The notes beneath the pieces are model-generated. The model was not told where the DNA came from. It saw only the letters and a list, made by a program, of their open reading frames with translations, and did not search any database. 10,566 nt of DNA from Candidatus Levyibacteriota bacterium. GTDB taxonomy: Bacteria; Patescibacteria; Microgenomatia; Levybacterales; UBA12049. Each line of letters starts with the position of its first letter. Position 1 is the stretch's first letter. The position numbers were made by a program, and so were the translations under genes. The stretch lies in assembly GCA_003173915.1 (NCBI GenBank), contig PPGL01000033.1, positions 1 through 10,566 of the forward strand, written 5' to 3'. Below are positions 1-6,523 of the stretch, one piece after another.

Positions 1-1179
1 AAAGGAAATATTGGGTATACATTCCCCAAAACACTTATTATCGATCGACTTCCACCAATACTTGGAACAACCCTCATCACTGTTGGTCCACAAATCATAT
101 CTGATGGATCTGGCATACATATTGGTGTTGTTGGTATTACACAAAAACTCACTCTTTCTGCTCGCGGCGGACCAACAGACATTACTCTATCTTCTTTTGA
201 AACATCAACACAGTCTGCAGACACTATTACCATGAAGCAAAATCATGACACAGGACTGTGGTCTGCAGATCTTCTTTTTCAGAAACCTGGTCTGTATCAC
301 ATAGCAGCATACGCAATTGACGGAGCAAAAAATACCAGCACAAGAGATTTACAACCAATTCTTATCCTGAGTCCTGGAACAATTCTTTCTCAAACAAACA
401 CACCAGTCCCAAACGCAATAATTACTATCTATAGTCAAGATCCATATTCAAAAACTTGGGTTGTTTGGGATGGAAAATCTTTTGGACAAGATAATCCCCA
501 AAAAACAGCATCAAATGGAAGATACCATTTTTTCCTTCCACCAGGAACCTATTACATGAAAATTCAAGCAGGTGGATTTAAGACTGCAATGAGTAATATT
601 TTTTCTCTCTCGACTCCCCAACCACTTGTTTCAACGATAAAACTGCATAAAAGCACCTTATCTGTTATTCCACTTCTCAGTCTTCTAAACAGCATATTTG
701 GTTTTCAGACAGATACAATCACCCTCAATACACAAATTAAAACTCTACAAACAACACCCCAACAGCCACTTATTGGAAAAGAACTCCCCTTATTTACCCT
801 ACCACAAACCGATGGAAATACGTTTGATTCACTAAGCACTCGAGGCAAACCAATGGTCATGACTTTTATTAGTACCTGGTCTCCACTGACCATAGAACAA
901 CTTACCTTTCTCGACAAACTCTCCGGACGAAACGATATACGAAGTGTTGTGATTGACGAACAAGAAAAACAACCATTTCTTTCTGTATTTGCAAAGCGCG
1001 GAGACTATACATTTCCTTTTGTTATTGACGAAGATGGAATTCTCATGACTCCCTTTAACTTATTTGACACTCCAACCCATTACTTTGTTGATGTCCATGG
1101 AATCATTCGAGATATTGTCTCAGATGTACTTTCTGATAATCAAATTCTCGACAAAATAAGCAAAATGAGCAATGATTAA
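1..1179 (+). CDS. Ig-like / carboxypeptidase-regulatory-like protein with C-terminal thioredoxin-fold domain (5' partial)
   Basis: The reading frame is open from base 1, so the gene starts before the window; the first in-frame ATG (232) is codon 78 and is not the real start. About 392 residues are visible. Codons 1-120 are beta-rich and Ig-like. Codons about 125-215 resemble a carboxypeptidase regulatory-like/SpaA-like beta-sandwich (NGRYHFFLPPGTYYMKI). A hydrophobic linker (SVIPLLSLLNSIFGF) follows. From about codon 257 (GKELPLFTLP) to the end there is a redoxin/TlpA-like thioredoxin fold, with a strand and helix start after VMTFISTW and a cis-Pro-like segment (DTPTHYFVDVHG). The place where TlpA-type proteins have WCxxC reads WSPLT (codons 293-297), and no cysteine occurs in the visible protein. 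Redox catalysis is therefore unlikely, and the fold may be structural or for binding. The upstream beta domains suggest an extracytoplasmic protein, but the signal peptide would lie outside the window. Its end overlaps the sensor gene by 8 nt, so the two are probably co-expressed. Confidence 0.75.
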   Translation, partial: KGNIGYTFPKTLIIDRLPPILGTTLITVGPQIISDGSGIHIGVVGITQKLTLSARGGPTDITLSSFETSTQSADTITMKQNHDTGLWSADLLFQKPGLYHIAAYAIDGAKNTSTRDLQPILILSPGTILSQTNTPVPNAIITIYSQDPYSKTWVVWDGKSFGQDNPQKTASNGRYHFFLPPGTYYMKIQAGGFKTAMSNIFSLSTPQPLVSTIKLHKSTLSVIPLLSLLNSIFGFQTDTITLNTQIKTLQTTPQQPLIGKELPLFTLPQTDGNTFDSLSTRGKPMVMTFISTWSPLTIEQLTFLDKLSGRNDIRSVVIDEQEKQPFLSVFAKRGDYTFPFVIDEDGILMTPFNLFDTPTHYFVDVHGIIRDIVSDVLSDNQILDKISKMSND

Positions 1180-2788
1180 TAATATGGATATTCAAATACA
1201 ATTCATACTTCAATACATACACTTTGCCCTTAACTTATTTGTTGCATTTGTTTTTTTTGCTGTGTTTTGGTTATTTCTTGATGCATGGACAACACAAAAA
1301 GAAATAAAAAATCTTCTCAAAGCATTTGGATTCTTTTTTCTGTCGATCTCCTTTCTCGTTCATAGCACCTATGTTGAACAAATTGCATTTGCAGATCAAT
1401 TTGGCTTGAATGCTATGAATTTGTTTGCTTCCAATATTCTGCGTGGGAGTGGATATATCCTGCTTATTCTTGGACTTTTAAAAGATCCAATACAAAAAAA
1501 ACCACACTACGATGAAACAGGAGAAAAAACATTTGCGATTCTTCCATTTGGACTGACACTTCCTGCAAGTATTCCACTTCTCTTTGGGGGATGCTCGGCA
1601 ATTATTGGGGGAATTTTCCTCCACCATAGTACAAAGGGACTTGAAAAACATCTCAAGCCTCTTGCGATTGTTTTTTTTATTATTTCGCTTTCTGAATTCT
1701 TTTCACTTGCTGAAAACTTCAGATCAAGTAGTAATGTGGCGATAAATAGTCTTGCTGCAGCATTTGGACCCATGTGGATTCTTGAGCATGTACTTCTTCT
1801 GATTGCCGCAGTGATACTTGGAAAATGGGTGTTTACTTATTTACTCAAACGGCTTCAGACACAACTATTTATGATTATGTCAACAGGAATTATTGCTATT
1901 TTTATTATTACGACGATGATCTTTACATTTTTACTGCTTCAAAATTTTCGACAAGATGGAATAACTCATTTGCAAACAGATAGTAATGTGCTTCTTTTTG
2001 CCATGGAGAGTAAAAAAGAACAAACACTCTCTGATGCAGAGGTTGTTGCACAAAACCCACAAGTTACCGCAGCAATTGCAAGCAAAGATAAAATGACGCT
2101 AAAAAATTTAGTAACAAGTATACTTGAAACAAAAAAACAAGGGAGTCTTCTGATCATCTCTCCAACAGGAGAAGTACTGGCAAGAGGAGAAGATCCTGGA
2201 CGAATTGGAGATAGTTTCGCAAATGATAGCATATTTCAACATGTCATTCGTGGCCAAAATATTTCATCAGTTGTTACCAAAGACGGCGTATTGGCACCAG
2301 AAATTTCTATTGTCTCGGGAACACCAATTAAAGATGCAACAGGTACGATTGTTGGTGTGGTGCTTGTTGGATCTCCAATTGATAGCGCATTTGTTGATGG
2401 TGTCAGAAAAGCAACAAATTTAAGCGTTTCAGTCTATGCAAGTAATATTCTCTCTGCAACGACTTTTCTTGCACCCGATGGAAAATCGCGACTGCTTGGC
2501 ATTAAAGAAGAAACACCTCAGATAAAAAAGACGGTTTTGGAAAACGGACATGCTTATAGTGGAAGTGTTTCCATACTTAATGTTCCATACTTTGCTGTAT
2601 ATCTCCCATTAAAAGATTCCGATCAGATTCCAATCGGCATGTTATTTGTTGGATCTCTTCAACTTGGTGTTCTACAAGCAGCCGGAAAAAGTATCGAACT
2701 TACTTTTCTTATTACTGCACTACTTGTAGTCCTCTCCATTATTCCAGCATACCTGATATCTAAATATATTAGTTACCAATTGCACTAA
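1172..2788 (+). CDS. Multi-span membrane sensor protein with Cache-like extracytoplasmic domain
   Basis: This 538-residue protein has about seven N-terminal hydrophobic segments (roughly residues 15-37, 48-66, 82-102, 122-148, 162-182, 197-222 and 232-256). A soluble region of about 250 residues follows (257-505), then a last span (about 507-530) ending in KYISYQLH. The soluble region has the features of a Cache-type ligand sensor: LLIISPTGEVLARGEDPGRIGDSF, SGTPIKDATGTIVGVVLVG and a second half with YFAVYLPLKDSDQIPIGMLFVG; such domains bind small molecules outside the membrane. No kinase domain is present, but the next gene supplies one. The start at 1172 overlaps the previous gene by 8 nt; ATG at 1184 is an alternative, and neither has a clear Shine-Dalgarno site, which suggests translational coupling. 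The protein stops where a HAMP linker would begin, so it is probably the N-terminal half of a split sensor kinase. The ligand is unknown. Confidence 0.8.
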   Translation: MINNMDIQIQFILQYIHFALNLFVAFVFFAVFWLFLDAWTTQKEIKNLLKAFGFFFLSISFLVHSTYVEQIAFADQFGLNAMNLFASNILRGSGYILLILGLLKDPIQKKPHYDETGEKTFAILPFGLTLPASIPLLFGGCSAIIGGIFLHHSTKGLEKHLKPLAIVFFIISLSEFFSLAENFRSSSNVAINSLAAAFGPMWILEHVLLLIAAVILGKWVFTYLLKRLQTQLFMIMSTGIIAIFIITTMIFTFLLLQNFRQDGITHLQTDSNVLLFAMESKKEQTLSDAEVVAQNPQVTAAIASKDKMTLKNLVTSILETKKQGSLLIISPTGEVLARGEDPGRIGDSFANDSIFQHVIRGQNISSVVTKDGVLAPEISIVSGTPIKDATGTIVGVVLVGSPIDSAFVDGVRKATNLSVSVYASNILSATTFLAPDGKSRLLGIKEETPQIKKTVLENGHAYSGSVSILNVPYFAVYLPLKDSDQIPIGMLFVGSLQLGVLQAAGKSIELTFLITALLVVLSIIPAYLISKYISYQLH

Positions 2789-2873
2789 GATATATTCTTA
2801 GATCTTGACTTTTTTGCTCAGTCAGTTACTCTTAAAAAGAGTCTATGAAAAATATATTGATTGTTCTTTTTAC
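2764..2873 (+). other. Degenerate HAMP-linker region between sensor and kinase (probable frameshift or deletion scar)
   Basis: After the sensor's TAA (2786-2788) the same frame continues with a plausible peptide (DIFLDLDFFAQSVTLKKSL) before a TGA at about 2846. The kinase frame picks up just before MTDNFENLYIEVQKQ, which looks like the end of a HAMP domain (compare the common FNxMTDNLxxLY pattern). The stretch from the last membrane span to MTDN is about 10 codons shorter than a normal HAMP and is interrupted in every single frame. This is best read as the remains of a HAMP linker that once joined the two genes. A sequencing or assembly error cannot be excluded. Confidence 0.45.
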
Positions 2874-4031
2874 ATGACAGACAATTTTGAAAATTTATAT
2901 ATAGAAGTACAGAAACAACTGAGTCGTACTTCTTATGAAAACGCCAAACTTCACGCATCGATAAGCTCTCTTCCCTTTGGCATTATTATTACTGACAGTA
3001 ACAATATAATTGTTAGTATCAATGAAAAAGCAAAAACTATTCTTTCAAATTCTCATATTGACCAAACACCTACCTTTACACTTGAAGCGGTTGAAAAAGC
3101 ATTAGCAGATAAAGTCGATATTTCTGCAACAATGAAGCAAAGCATTTCAGATAAAAAAATAGTTATAGTCAAAGAAATAGAATTGAATAAAAGCTTTTTT
3201 AAAATTGTTATTTCACCAATTTTCCAAGAAGCAATTATTACCGGTGTTGTTATATTATTTGATGATATTACTGAAGCAAAAATTATTGAGCGTTCTCGAG
3301 ATGAGTTTTTTTCCATTGCTTCACACGAACTCCGCACCCCTCTTACAGCAATTCGAGGAAATACTGCCTTAATTAAACAATACTACCCAGATGCGCTTAA
3401 AGACACAGGGCTTGCGGAAATGATTGACGACATACATGAATCAAGTCTTCGCCTGATTAGCATTGTCAATGACTTCTTAGATACATCACGACTTGAACTT
3501 GGGAAAATACAGTTTAAGAAAGATCCAATTGATATGTCTGAGCTGGTAGAAAGTGTTATGAAAGAATATACATCATCTGGTTCAATGAAAGATCTCTATT
3601 TATATGCAGAGAAGCCAAAAAATATTCTCCCTGTTGTTGTAGGTGATCGAGACAGAATTAAGCAAATACTCATTAACCTAATTGGCAATGCAATCAAATT
3701 TACCACAAAAGGCGGAATTACCATTTCTTTTCTTATCGAATCTCCCTATCTAAAGGTTTTAGTGACAGATACAGGAAAAGGAGTTCCATTGCAAAATCAA
3801 AATCTGCTTTTTCGTAAATTTCAACAAGCAAATGATAATTTATTTACTCGCGATGCTGTTCAAGGAACAGGTCTTGGTTTGTATATTTCAAAAATGATGA
3901 TTGAAGGAATGGGTGGAAAAATTAAACTTGAATCATCAGAAGAAAATAAAGGAACAACCTTTTCCATTAGTATTCCTATACAGTCCGAAGCACTTCCACA
4001 ATCACCTACATTAGGTAATGTTCCTGGGTAA
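2874..4031 (+). CDS. PAS-containing sensor histidine kinase (cytoplasmic half)
   Basis: The protein has 385 residues from ATG 2874. It has a PAS-like domain (SSLPFGIIITDSNNIIVSI, about residues 30-135), then HisKA with the phosphoacceptor His151 in FFSIASHELRTPLTAIRG. The HATPase_c domain follows, with N box Asn272 (ILINLIGNAIKFT), G1 Asp299 (DTGKGVP), F-box-like LFRKFQQAN and G2 GTGLGL (331-336). All catalytic boxes are present, so it should bind ATP and autophosphorylate. It has no membrane span, signal peptide or receiver domain, and probably works with the sensor encoded just upstream and the receiver encoded just downstream. The frame also allows TTG 2805, which would add 23 residues; ATG 2874 is preferred because the added residues look like HAMP remnants. 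No Shine-Dalgarno site precedes it; a -10-like TATATT at 2853-2858 lies 15 nt before ATG but has a poor -35. Confidence 0.9.
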   Translation: MTDNFENLYIEVQKQLSRTSYENAKLHASISSLPFGIIITDSNNIIVSINEKAKTILSNSHIDQTPTFTLEAVEKALADKVDISATMKQSISDKKIVIVKEIELNKSFFKIVISPIFQEAIITGVVILFDDITEAKIIERSRDEFFSIASHELRTPLTAIRGNTALIKQYYPDALKDTGLAEMIDDIHESSLRLISIVNDFLDTSRLELGKIQFKKDPIDMSELVESVMKEYTSSGSMKDLYLYAEKPKNILPVVVGDRDRIKQILINLIGNAIKFTTKGGITISFLIESPYLKVLVTDTGKGVPLQNQNLLFRKFQQANDNLFTRDAVQGTGLGLYISKMMIEGMGGKIKLESSEENKGTTFSISIPIQSEALPQSPTLGNVPG

Positions 4032-4042
4032 TATACGAATGA

Positions 4043-4071
4043 TTGACGAAGTGGATATAAGTTTATATACT
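4043..4071 (+). promoter_or_regulatory. Strong sigma70-type promoter of the response regulator gene
   Basis: TTGACG (4043-4048) and TATACT (4066-4071) are separated by exactly 17 nt, each 5/6 to consensus. The expected transcription start (about 4078) is only about 5 nt before ATG 4083, leaving no room for a Shine-Dalgarno site: the mRNA should be nearly leaderless. This rules out the in-frame TTG at 4074, which would lie upstream of the transcript. Confidence 0.75.
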
Positions 4072-4082
4072 AATTGAAACAT

Positions 4083-4658
4083 ATGGCAAAAATTCTTATT
4101 GTAGAAGATGATCCTCTTATGTCCCGCATGTATCAGAAAATTTTCACCTTTGAAAAATATGATGTACTGGTGGCACATGATGGCGAAGAAGCGTTAACCG
4201 TTGTACAGAAAGACAAACCAACACTCATTCTTTTAGACATTATGATGCCAAAAATGAATGGCTTACAGGTACTTGAAAAATTAAAAGCTGATGCAACGAC
4301 TTCGGCAATTCCAGTTATTATGCTCACTAACTTAGCAGGACAACAAGATGCTGATGCAGCACTTTCCAAAGGAGCAGTAAAGTATATTATCAAAAGCGAA
4401 CACGATCCCAAGCAAGTTTCAGATATGGTAAAAGAAATTCTGGCAGGATATACAAGAAATGAGGTTCCAGTCGCTGCTGCTACGACAACTGTTCCACTAC
4501 CATCATCCCCTGTTACCACACCTGCTGTACAGTCAGCTCAACCCCCTCTGCCACAACAAACCCCACCACCAATCACTCAACAAACTCCTTCAGCAACTCC
4601 TACACCTGTTACAACACAAGCATCAGCTCCCGACCCTTCACCTTCGCAAACTCAGTAA
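4083..4658 (+). CDS. CheY-like response regulator with Pro/Thr/Ser/Gln-rich C-terminal tail
   Basis: The protein has 191 residues. Residues 1-122 are a complete receiver domain: acidic pocket Glu8-Asp9-Asp10 (ILIVEDDPL), phosphoacceptor Asp52 in LLDIMMPKMNG, the switch residue Thr82 (VIMLTNL) and the conserved Lys104 (YIIKSEHDP). There is no DNA-binding or enzymatic output domain. Residues from about 124 are low complexity, dominated by Pro, Thr, Ser, Gln and Ala, and ending in SPSQTQ, and are probably disordered. The upstream kinase is the natural phosphodonor. Output is probably by protein-protein contact, as for other single-domain receivers; the tail's role is unknown. The start is set by a promoter whose -10 ends 11 nt before ATG. 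The gene has its own promoter but no terminator separates it from the kinase gene. Confidence 0.92.
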   Translation: MAKILIVEDDPLMSRMYQKIFTFEKYDVLVAHDGEEALTVVQKDKPTLILLDIMMPKMNGLQVLEKLKADATTSAIPVIMLTNLAGQQDADAALSKGAVKYIIKSEHDPKQVSDMVKEILAGYTRNEVPVAAATTTVPLPSSPVTTPAVQSAQPPLPQQTPPPITQQTPSATPTPVTTQASAPDPSPSQTQ

Positions 4659-4663
4659 AAGAC

Positions 4664-4743
4664 GTTTGTAAACTTCCTATTAGGCTAATATCAAGCATAT
4701 CTGCTTCTCATATCCTATCATTGCTTCGTAGTCTACAAGACTA
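4664..4743. promoter_or_regulatory. Cluster of three short palindromes (possible operators)
   Basis: The gap between the regulator and the next gene holds three inverted repeats: GTTT-GT-AAAC (4664-4673), TATTAG-G-CTAATA (4678-4690) and TAGTC-TACAA-GACTA (4729-4743). The second is perfect over 13 bp; the third ends 3 nt before the Shine-Dalgarno site at 4747. No U-tract follows, so none is a good intrinsic terminator. They could be protein-binding sites, or small RNA hairpins near the ribosome site. TATCAT (4716-4721) is a possible -10 with a poor -35. Function is inferred from symmetry only. Confidence 0.3.
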
Positions 4744-4746
4744 GAT

Positions 4747-4753
4747 AAAGGAG
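4747..4753 (+). promoter_or_regulatory. Shine-Dalgarno site (AAAGGAG)
   Basis: AAAGGAG lies 10 nt before ATG 4764. Two other ATGs at 4754 and 4760 are nearer but in different frames; the frame from 4760 closes after about 45 codons, so 4764 is the meaningful start. Confidence 0.65.
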
Positions 4754-4763
4754 ATGAATATGT

Positions 4764-5600
4764 ATGACAGAAGTAATCGGAACAATGGTCAAAGCAGCAG
4801 CTACGGCAGTACTACCAACAGCTGCAGCAAGTTTGCCAAAAATTGCTACCGAAGCTTTTACAACAGGAGCAAAAGCTCTTGCCGAACCAATTAGCAAGGC
4901 AGTCAAACCAGGAGTTGAAGCCCTTACCAAACTGCCTGGACGTAATCTGCTAAACGTAGCTCGTCCTGAGCTTGCCGAAGGAGCATTTGAGTCGGCAAGA
5001 ATACCAATTGGCGAACTCGGTAAAGGAATTACTCCTTCTATTACAGCAAGTGTACTTGAGGTAATTCCTATAGAAGCGCGACTTTCTATCCTCGAACGCG
5101 GGTTTTTCTCTAAAGCCATTATGCGTGGCGAAGTTGCCCATGCACCGGTACTTACTTCGATTGAAATGAAAGCATTAGGAAGGATTGCAGGTATTGATCT
5201 TCCTGATGACGTGCTCGCAAATCCTAAGTTTGCCGAAAGCTTTAGTGACGCTTTACAAAATAGACTTCTTACAGCAGAGAAAGAAAATTTTTCTCTGGAA
5301 AAAAGTGTTTTGAGAAGCTTACAAGATGCATTGCGGAGCCAAAAAGATGCTGAAGATTTGGAAAAATTAAAGCGTACAGCCGCAAAAAATGCAGTCAAAA
5401 AACGCATAGTGGAATGGAGAAAAAGTATCGTAAGCGATCGCAGATTTAAAGATCACCCAGATGAAGAAAAAGAAGCTCTTGATAAGGTTAATAGATATGA
5501 ACAACGCTTACTTCTTGAAGTAGATATTCGCTTTACCTTTGGAAGTAACCTTATTACAGAAACAATTGGAGAAGTTTTGAGAGACTCAAAGGCAGCATAG
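4764..5600 (+). CDS. Hypothetical Ala-rich, largely helical protein
   Basis: This 278-residue protein is not recognised. Residues 1-50 are rich in Ala, Thr and Lys and look like amphipathic helices (MTEVIGTMVKAAATAVLPTA). Residues 50-165 are mixed, with a possible globular segment (VIPIEARLSILERGFFSKAIM; LGRIAGIDLPDDVLANPKFA). Residues about 170-260 are highly charged and predicted helical, probably coiled coil (AEKENFSLEKSVLRSLQDAL, then many Lys/Glu/Arg). No signal peptide, clear membrane span, cysteine or catalytic motif is visible, so a cytoplasmic or membrane-peripheral role is more likely. The long opposite-strand frame (4733-5407) is Ser/Ala-rich with no ribosome site and is a shadow. 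This gene has a good Shine-Dalgarno sequence, a + strand amino-acid pattern typical of real protein, and a TAG stop. It lies between the two-component genes and the surface genes, but its link to either is unknown. Confidence 0.75.
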   Translation: MTEVIGTMVKAAATAVLPTAAASLPKIATEAFTTGAKALAEPISKAVKPGVEALTKLPGRNLLNVARPELAEGAFESARIPIGELGKGITPSITASVLEVIPIEARLSILERGFFSKAIMRGEVAHAPVLTSIEMKALGRIAGIDLPDDVLANPKFAESFSDALQNRLLTAEKENFSLEKSVLRSLQDALRSQKDAEDLEKLKRTAAKNAVKKRIVEWRKSIVSDRRFKDHPDEEKEALDKVNRYEQRLLLEVDIRFTFGSNLITETIGEVLRDSKAA

Positions 5601-5636
5601 CTTCCCTTCTCTTTGCTAATTCATACGCAACTACAA

Positions 5637-5665
5637 TGTACATTCTATGAGACTATTGATATACT
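5637..5665 (+). promoter_or_regulatory. Possible weak upstream promoter (tandem copy)
   Basis: TGTACA (5637-5642, 4/6 to consensus) lies 17 nt from TATACT (5660-5665), which is preceded by TGA as in an extended -10. Its spacing is identical to that of the stronger promoter exactly 60 bp downstream. Confidence 0.35.
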
Positions 5666-5696
5666 AAAATTATCCAAGTGCTCGTTTGGGTGGCGC

Positions 5697-5725
5697 TTGA
5701 CTTACATACTACAGGGTGATATACT
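5697..5725 (+). promoter_or_regulatory. Strong sigma70-type promoter of DUF11 gene A, giving a leaderless mRNA
   Basis: TTGACT (5697-5702), a 17-nt spacer and TATACT (5720-5725), with an extended -10 (TGATATACT). The -10 ends 8 nt before ATG 5734, so transcription should start about 2 nt before or at the start codon. The alternative GTG at 5716 falls before the -10 and is excluded. Confidence 0.8.
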
Positions 5726-5733
5726 TTATTTCT

Positions 5734-6405
5734 ATGAAGAAAACGATAGCCGTCGGAATCCTTGTTCTCAGCGTGCTTTTTTCTCCATTTGCAGCTCGTA
5801 TTAGCCTTGCGGCTGTGGGTACTGGGGCTGGATCTCTTGCAATTAGTAAAACTGTTTTAGACCCTAAGAAAAACACCTACACGCACAGTTTGGGCCTTGC
5901 TGACACGATGTACCACCCAGGAGATATCGTAACATTCCATGTGACTGTTTCTAATACCGGAAGCACAAATATCCCTGAAGTATTAGTTAAAGATACACTT
6001 CCTTCTTTTTTGTCTTTGACAAGTGGCTCGGGTGACTTCGACAAAACAACTAACAGCCTTTCTTTCTTAGTTACAGATCTTTCTCCTCGAACAACACAAA
6101 CATTTGCTATTTCTGCACAAATTGCAAATGCAGCCTCACTTCCAACAAATCAAGGGATTGTTTGCACAGCTAATAAAGTTTCTGCAAAAGGAACAAACAC
6201 ATCTGTTGTCAGTGATAGTTCGTCTTTCTGTATCCAAAAAGCTGGTGGAAGTGCTAATACAACAAGCTCAAATGGAACAGGCCAGCAAGTATTTCAACCA
6301 TCAGAAGCAACTGCAACACCATCAACTGGCCCTGAAACACTTCCACTTCTTGGACTTTTGGGAAGTGGGCTAACAGGAATTTTCCTCAGAAAAAAAGCAA
6401 AGTAA
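5734..6405 (+). CDS. Secreted DUF11-domain surface protein A with PSTG-type C-terminal anchor
   Basis: The protein has 223 residues. There is a signal peptide (MKK, hydrophobic 5-20, probable cleavage after ISLA, residue 26). A single DUF11-type beta-sandwich domain spans about 33-170: SKTVLDP, YHPGDIVTFHVTVSNTG, VLVKDTLPSFLSL. Cys144 and Cys166 could form a disulfide. A Ser/Thr/Gly/Gln-rich linker (168-194) leads to PSTGPE (196-201), a hydrophobic stretch (202-218) and a basic tail RKKAK. This tripartite end resembles LPxTG-like sorting signals, with PSTG in place of LPxTG; the sorting enzyme is not in the window. DUF11 domains are typical of bacterial surface proteins and usually occur in many copies, so a single copy is compact. 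The start is fixed by the promoter 8 nt upstream. A paralog (protein B) lies about 1.2 kb downstream. Its partner is unknown; the neighbouring glycosyltransferase may modify it. Confidence 0.88.
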   Translation: MKKTIAVGILVLSVLFSPFAARISLAAVGTGAGSLAISKTVLDPKKNTYTHSLGLADTMYHPGDIVTFHVTVSNTGSTNIPEVLVKDTLPSFLSLTSGSGDFDKTTNSLSFLVTDLSPRTTQTFAISAQIANAASLPTNQGIVCTANKVSAKGTNTSVVSDSSSFCIQKAGGSANTTSSNGTGQQVFQPSEATATPSTGPETLPLLGLLGSGLTGIFLRKKAK

Positions 6406-6425
6406 CAACCTCTTGAGGCTAAAAT

Positions 6426-6455
6426 TTGACAAAAATTTGCCGTTTTTGGTAAACT
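6426..6455 (+). promoter_or_regulatory. Sigma70-type promoter upstream of the first glycosyltransferase
   Basis: TTGACA (6426-6431, 6/6) and TAAACT (6450-6455, 4/6) are 18 nt apart, with TGG forming an extended -10. The expected start is at about 6462, exactly on an ATG. The coding start of the glycosyltransferase is 62 nt further, at 6524, so this transcript has a short leader. Confidence 0.7.
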
Positions 6456-6469
6456 TTCTTTATGCGCTA

Positions 6470-6517
6470 ATGCTTCTGTCCTGGGATCTGCCACCAATAT
6501 TCTGCTCCCAATTGTAG
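6470..6517 (+). other. Possible upstream mini-ORF in the leader of the glycosyltransferase
   Basis: A 15-codon ORF (ATG 6470 to TAG 6515-6517) begins one nucleotide before a two-codon ORF (ATG-CGC-TAA, 6462-6470) ends. It is in the same frame as the glycosyltransferase ATG at 6524, with only the TAG between. The two-codon ORF starts at the expected transcription start, so it would be leaderless. It may be a translational attenuator, or chance. Confidence 0.25.
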
Positions 6518-6523
6518 ATAACT

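Noticed and set aside
11..235. Frame of 74 codons at the window start
   Set aside because: It overlaps the better-supported frame that is open from base 1 and matches the downstream domain; its sequence is Leu/His/Gln-rich without a recognisable fold.
4733..5407. Long opposite-strand frame (224 codons) over the Ala-rich gene
   Set aside because: Ser/Ala-rich composition typical of an antisense shadow, no ribosome site, and the + strand gene has a strong one.
6406..6421. CCTCTTGAGG inverted repeat after DUF11 gene A as a terminator
   Set aside because: Arms are only 4 bp with a 2-nt loop, and no T-run follows directly, so it cannot form a proper terminator hairpin.
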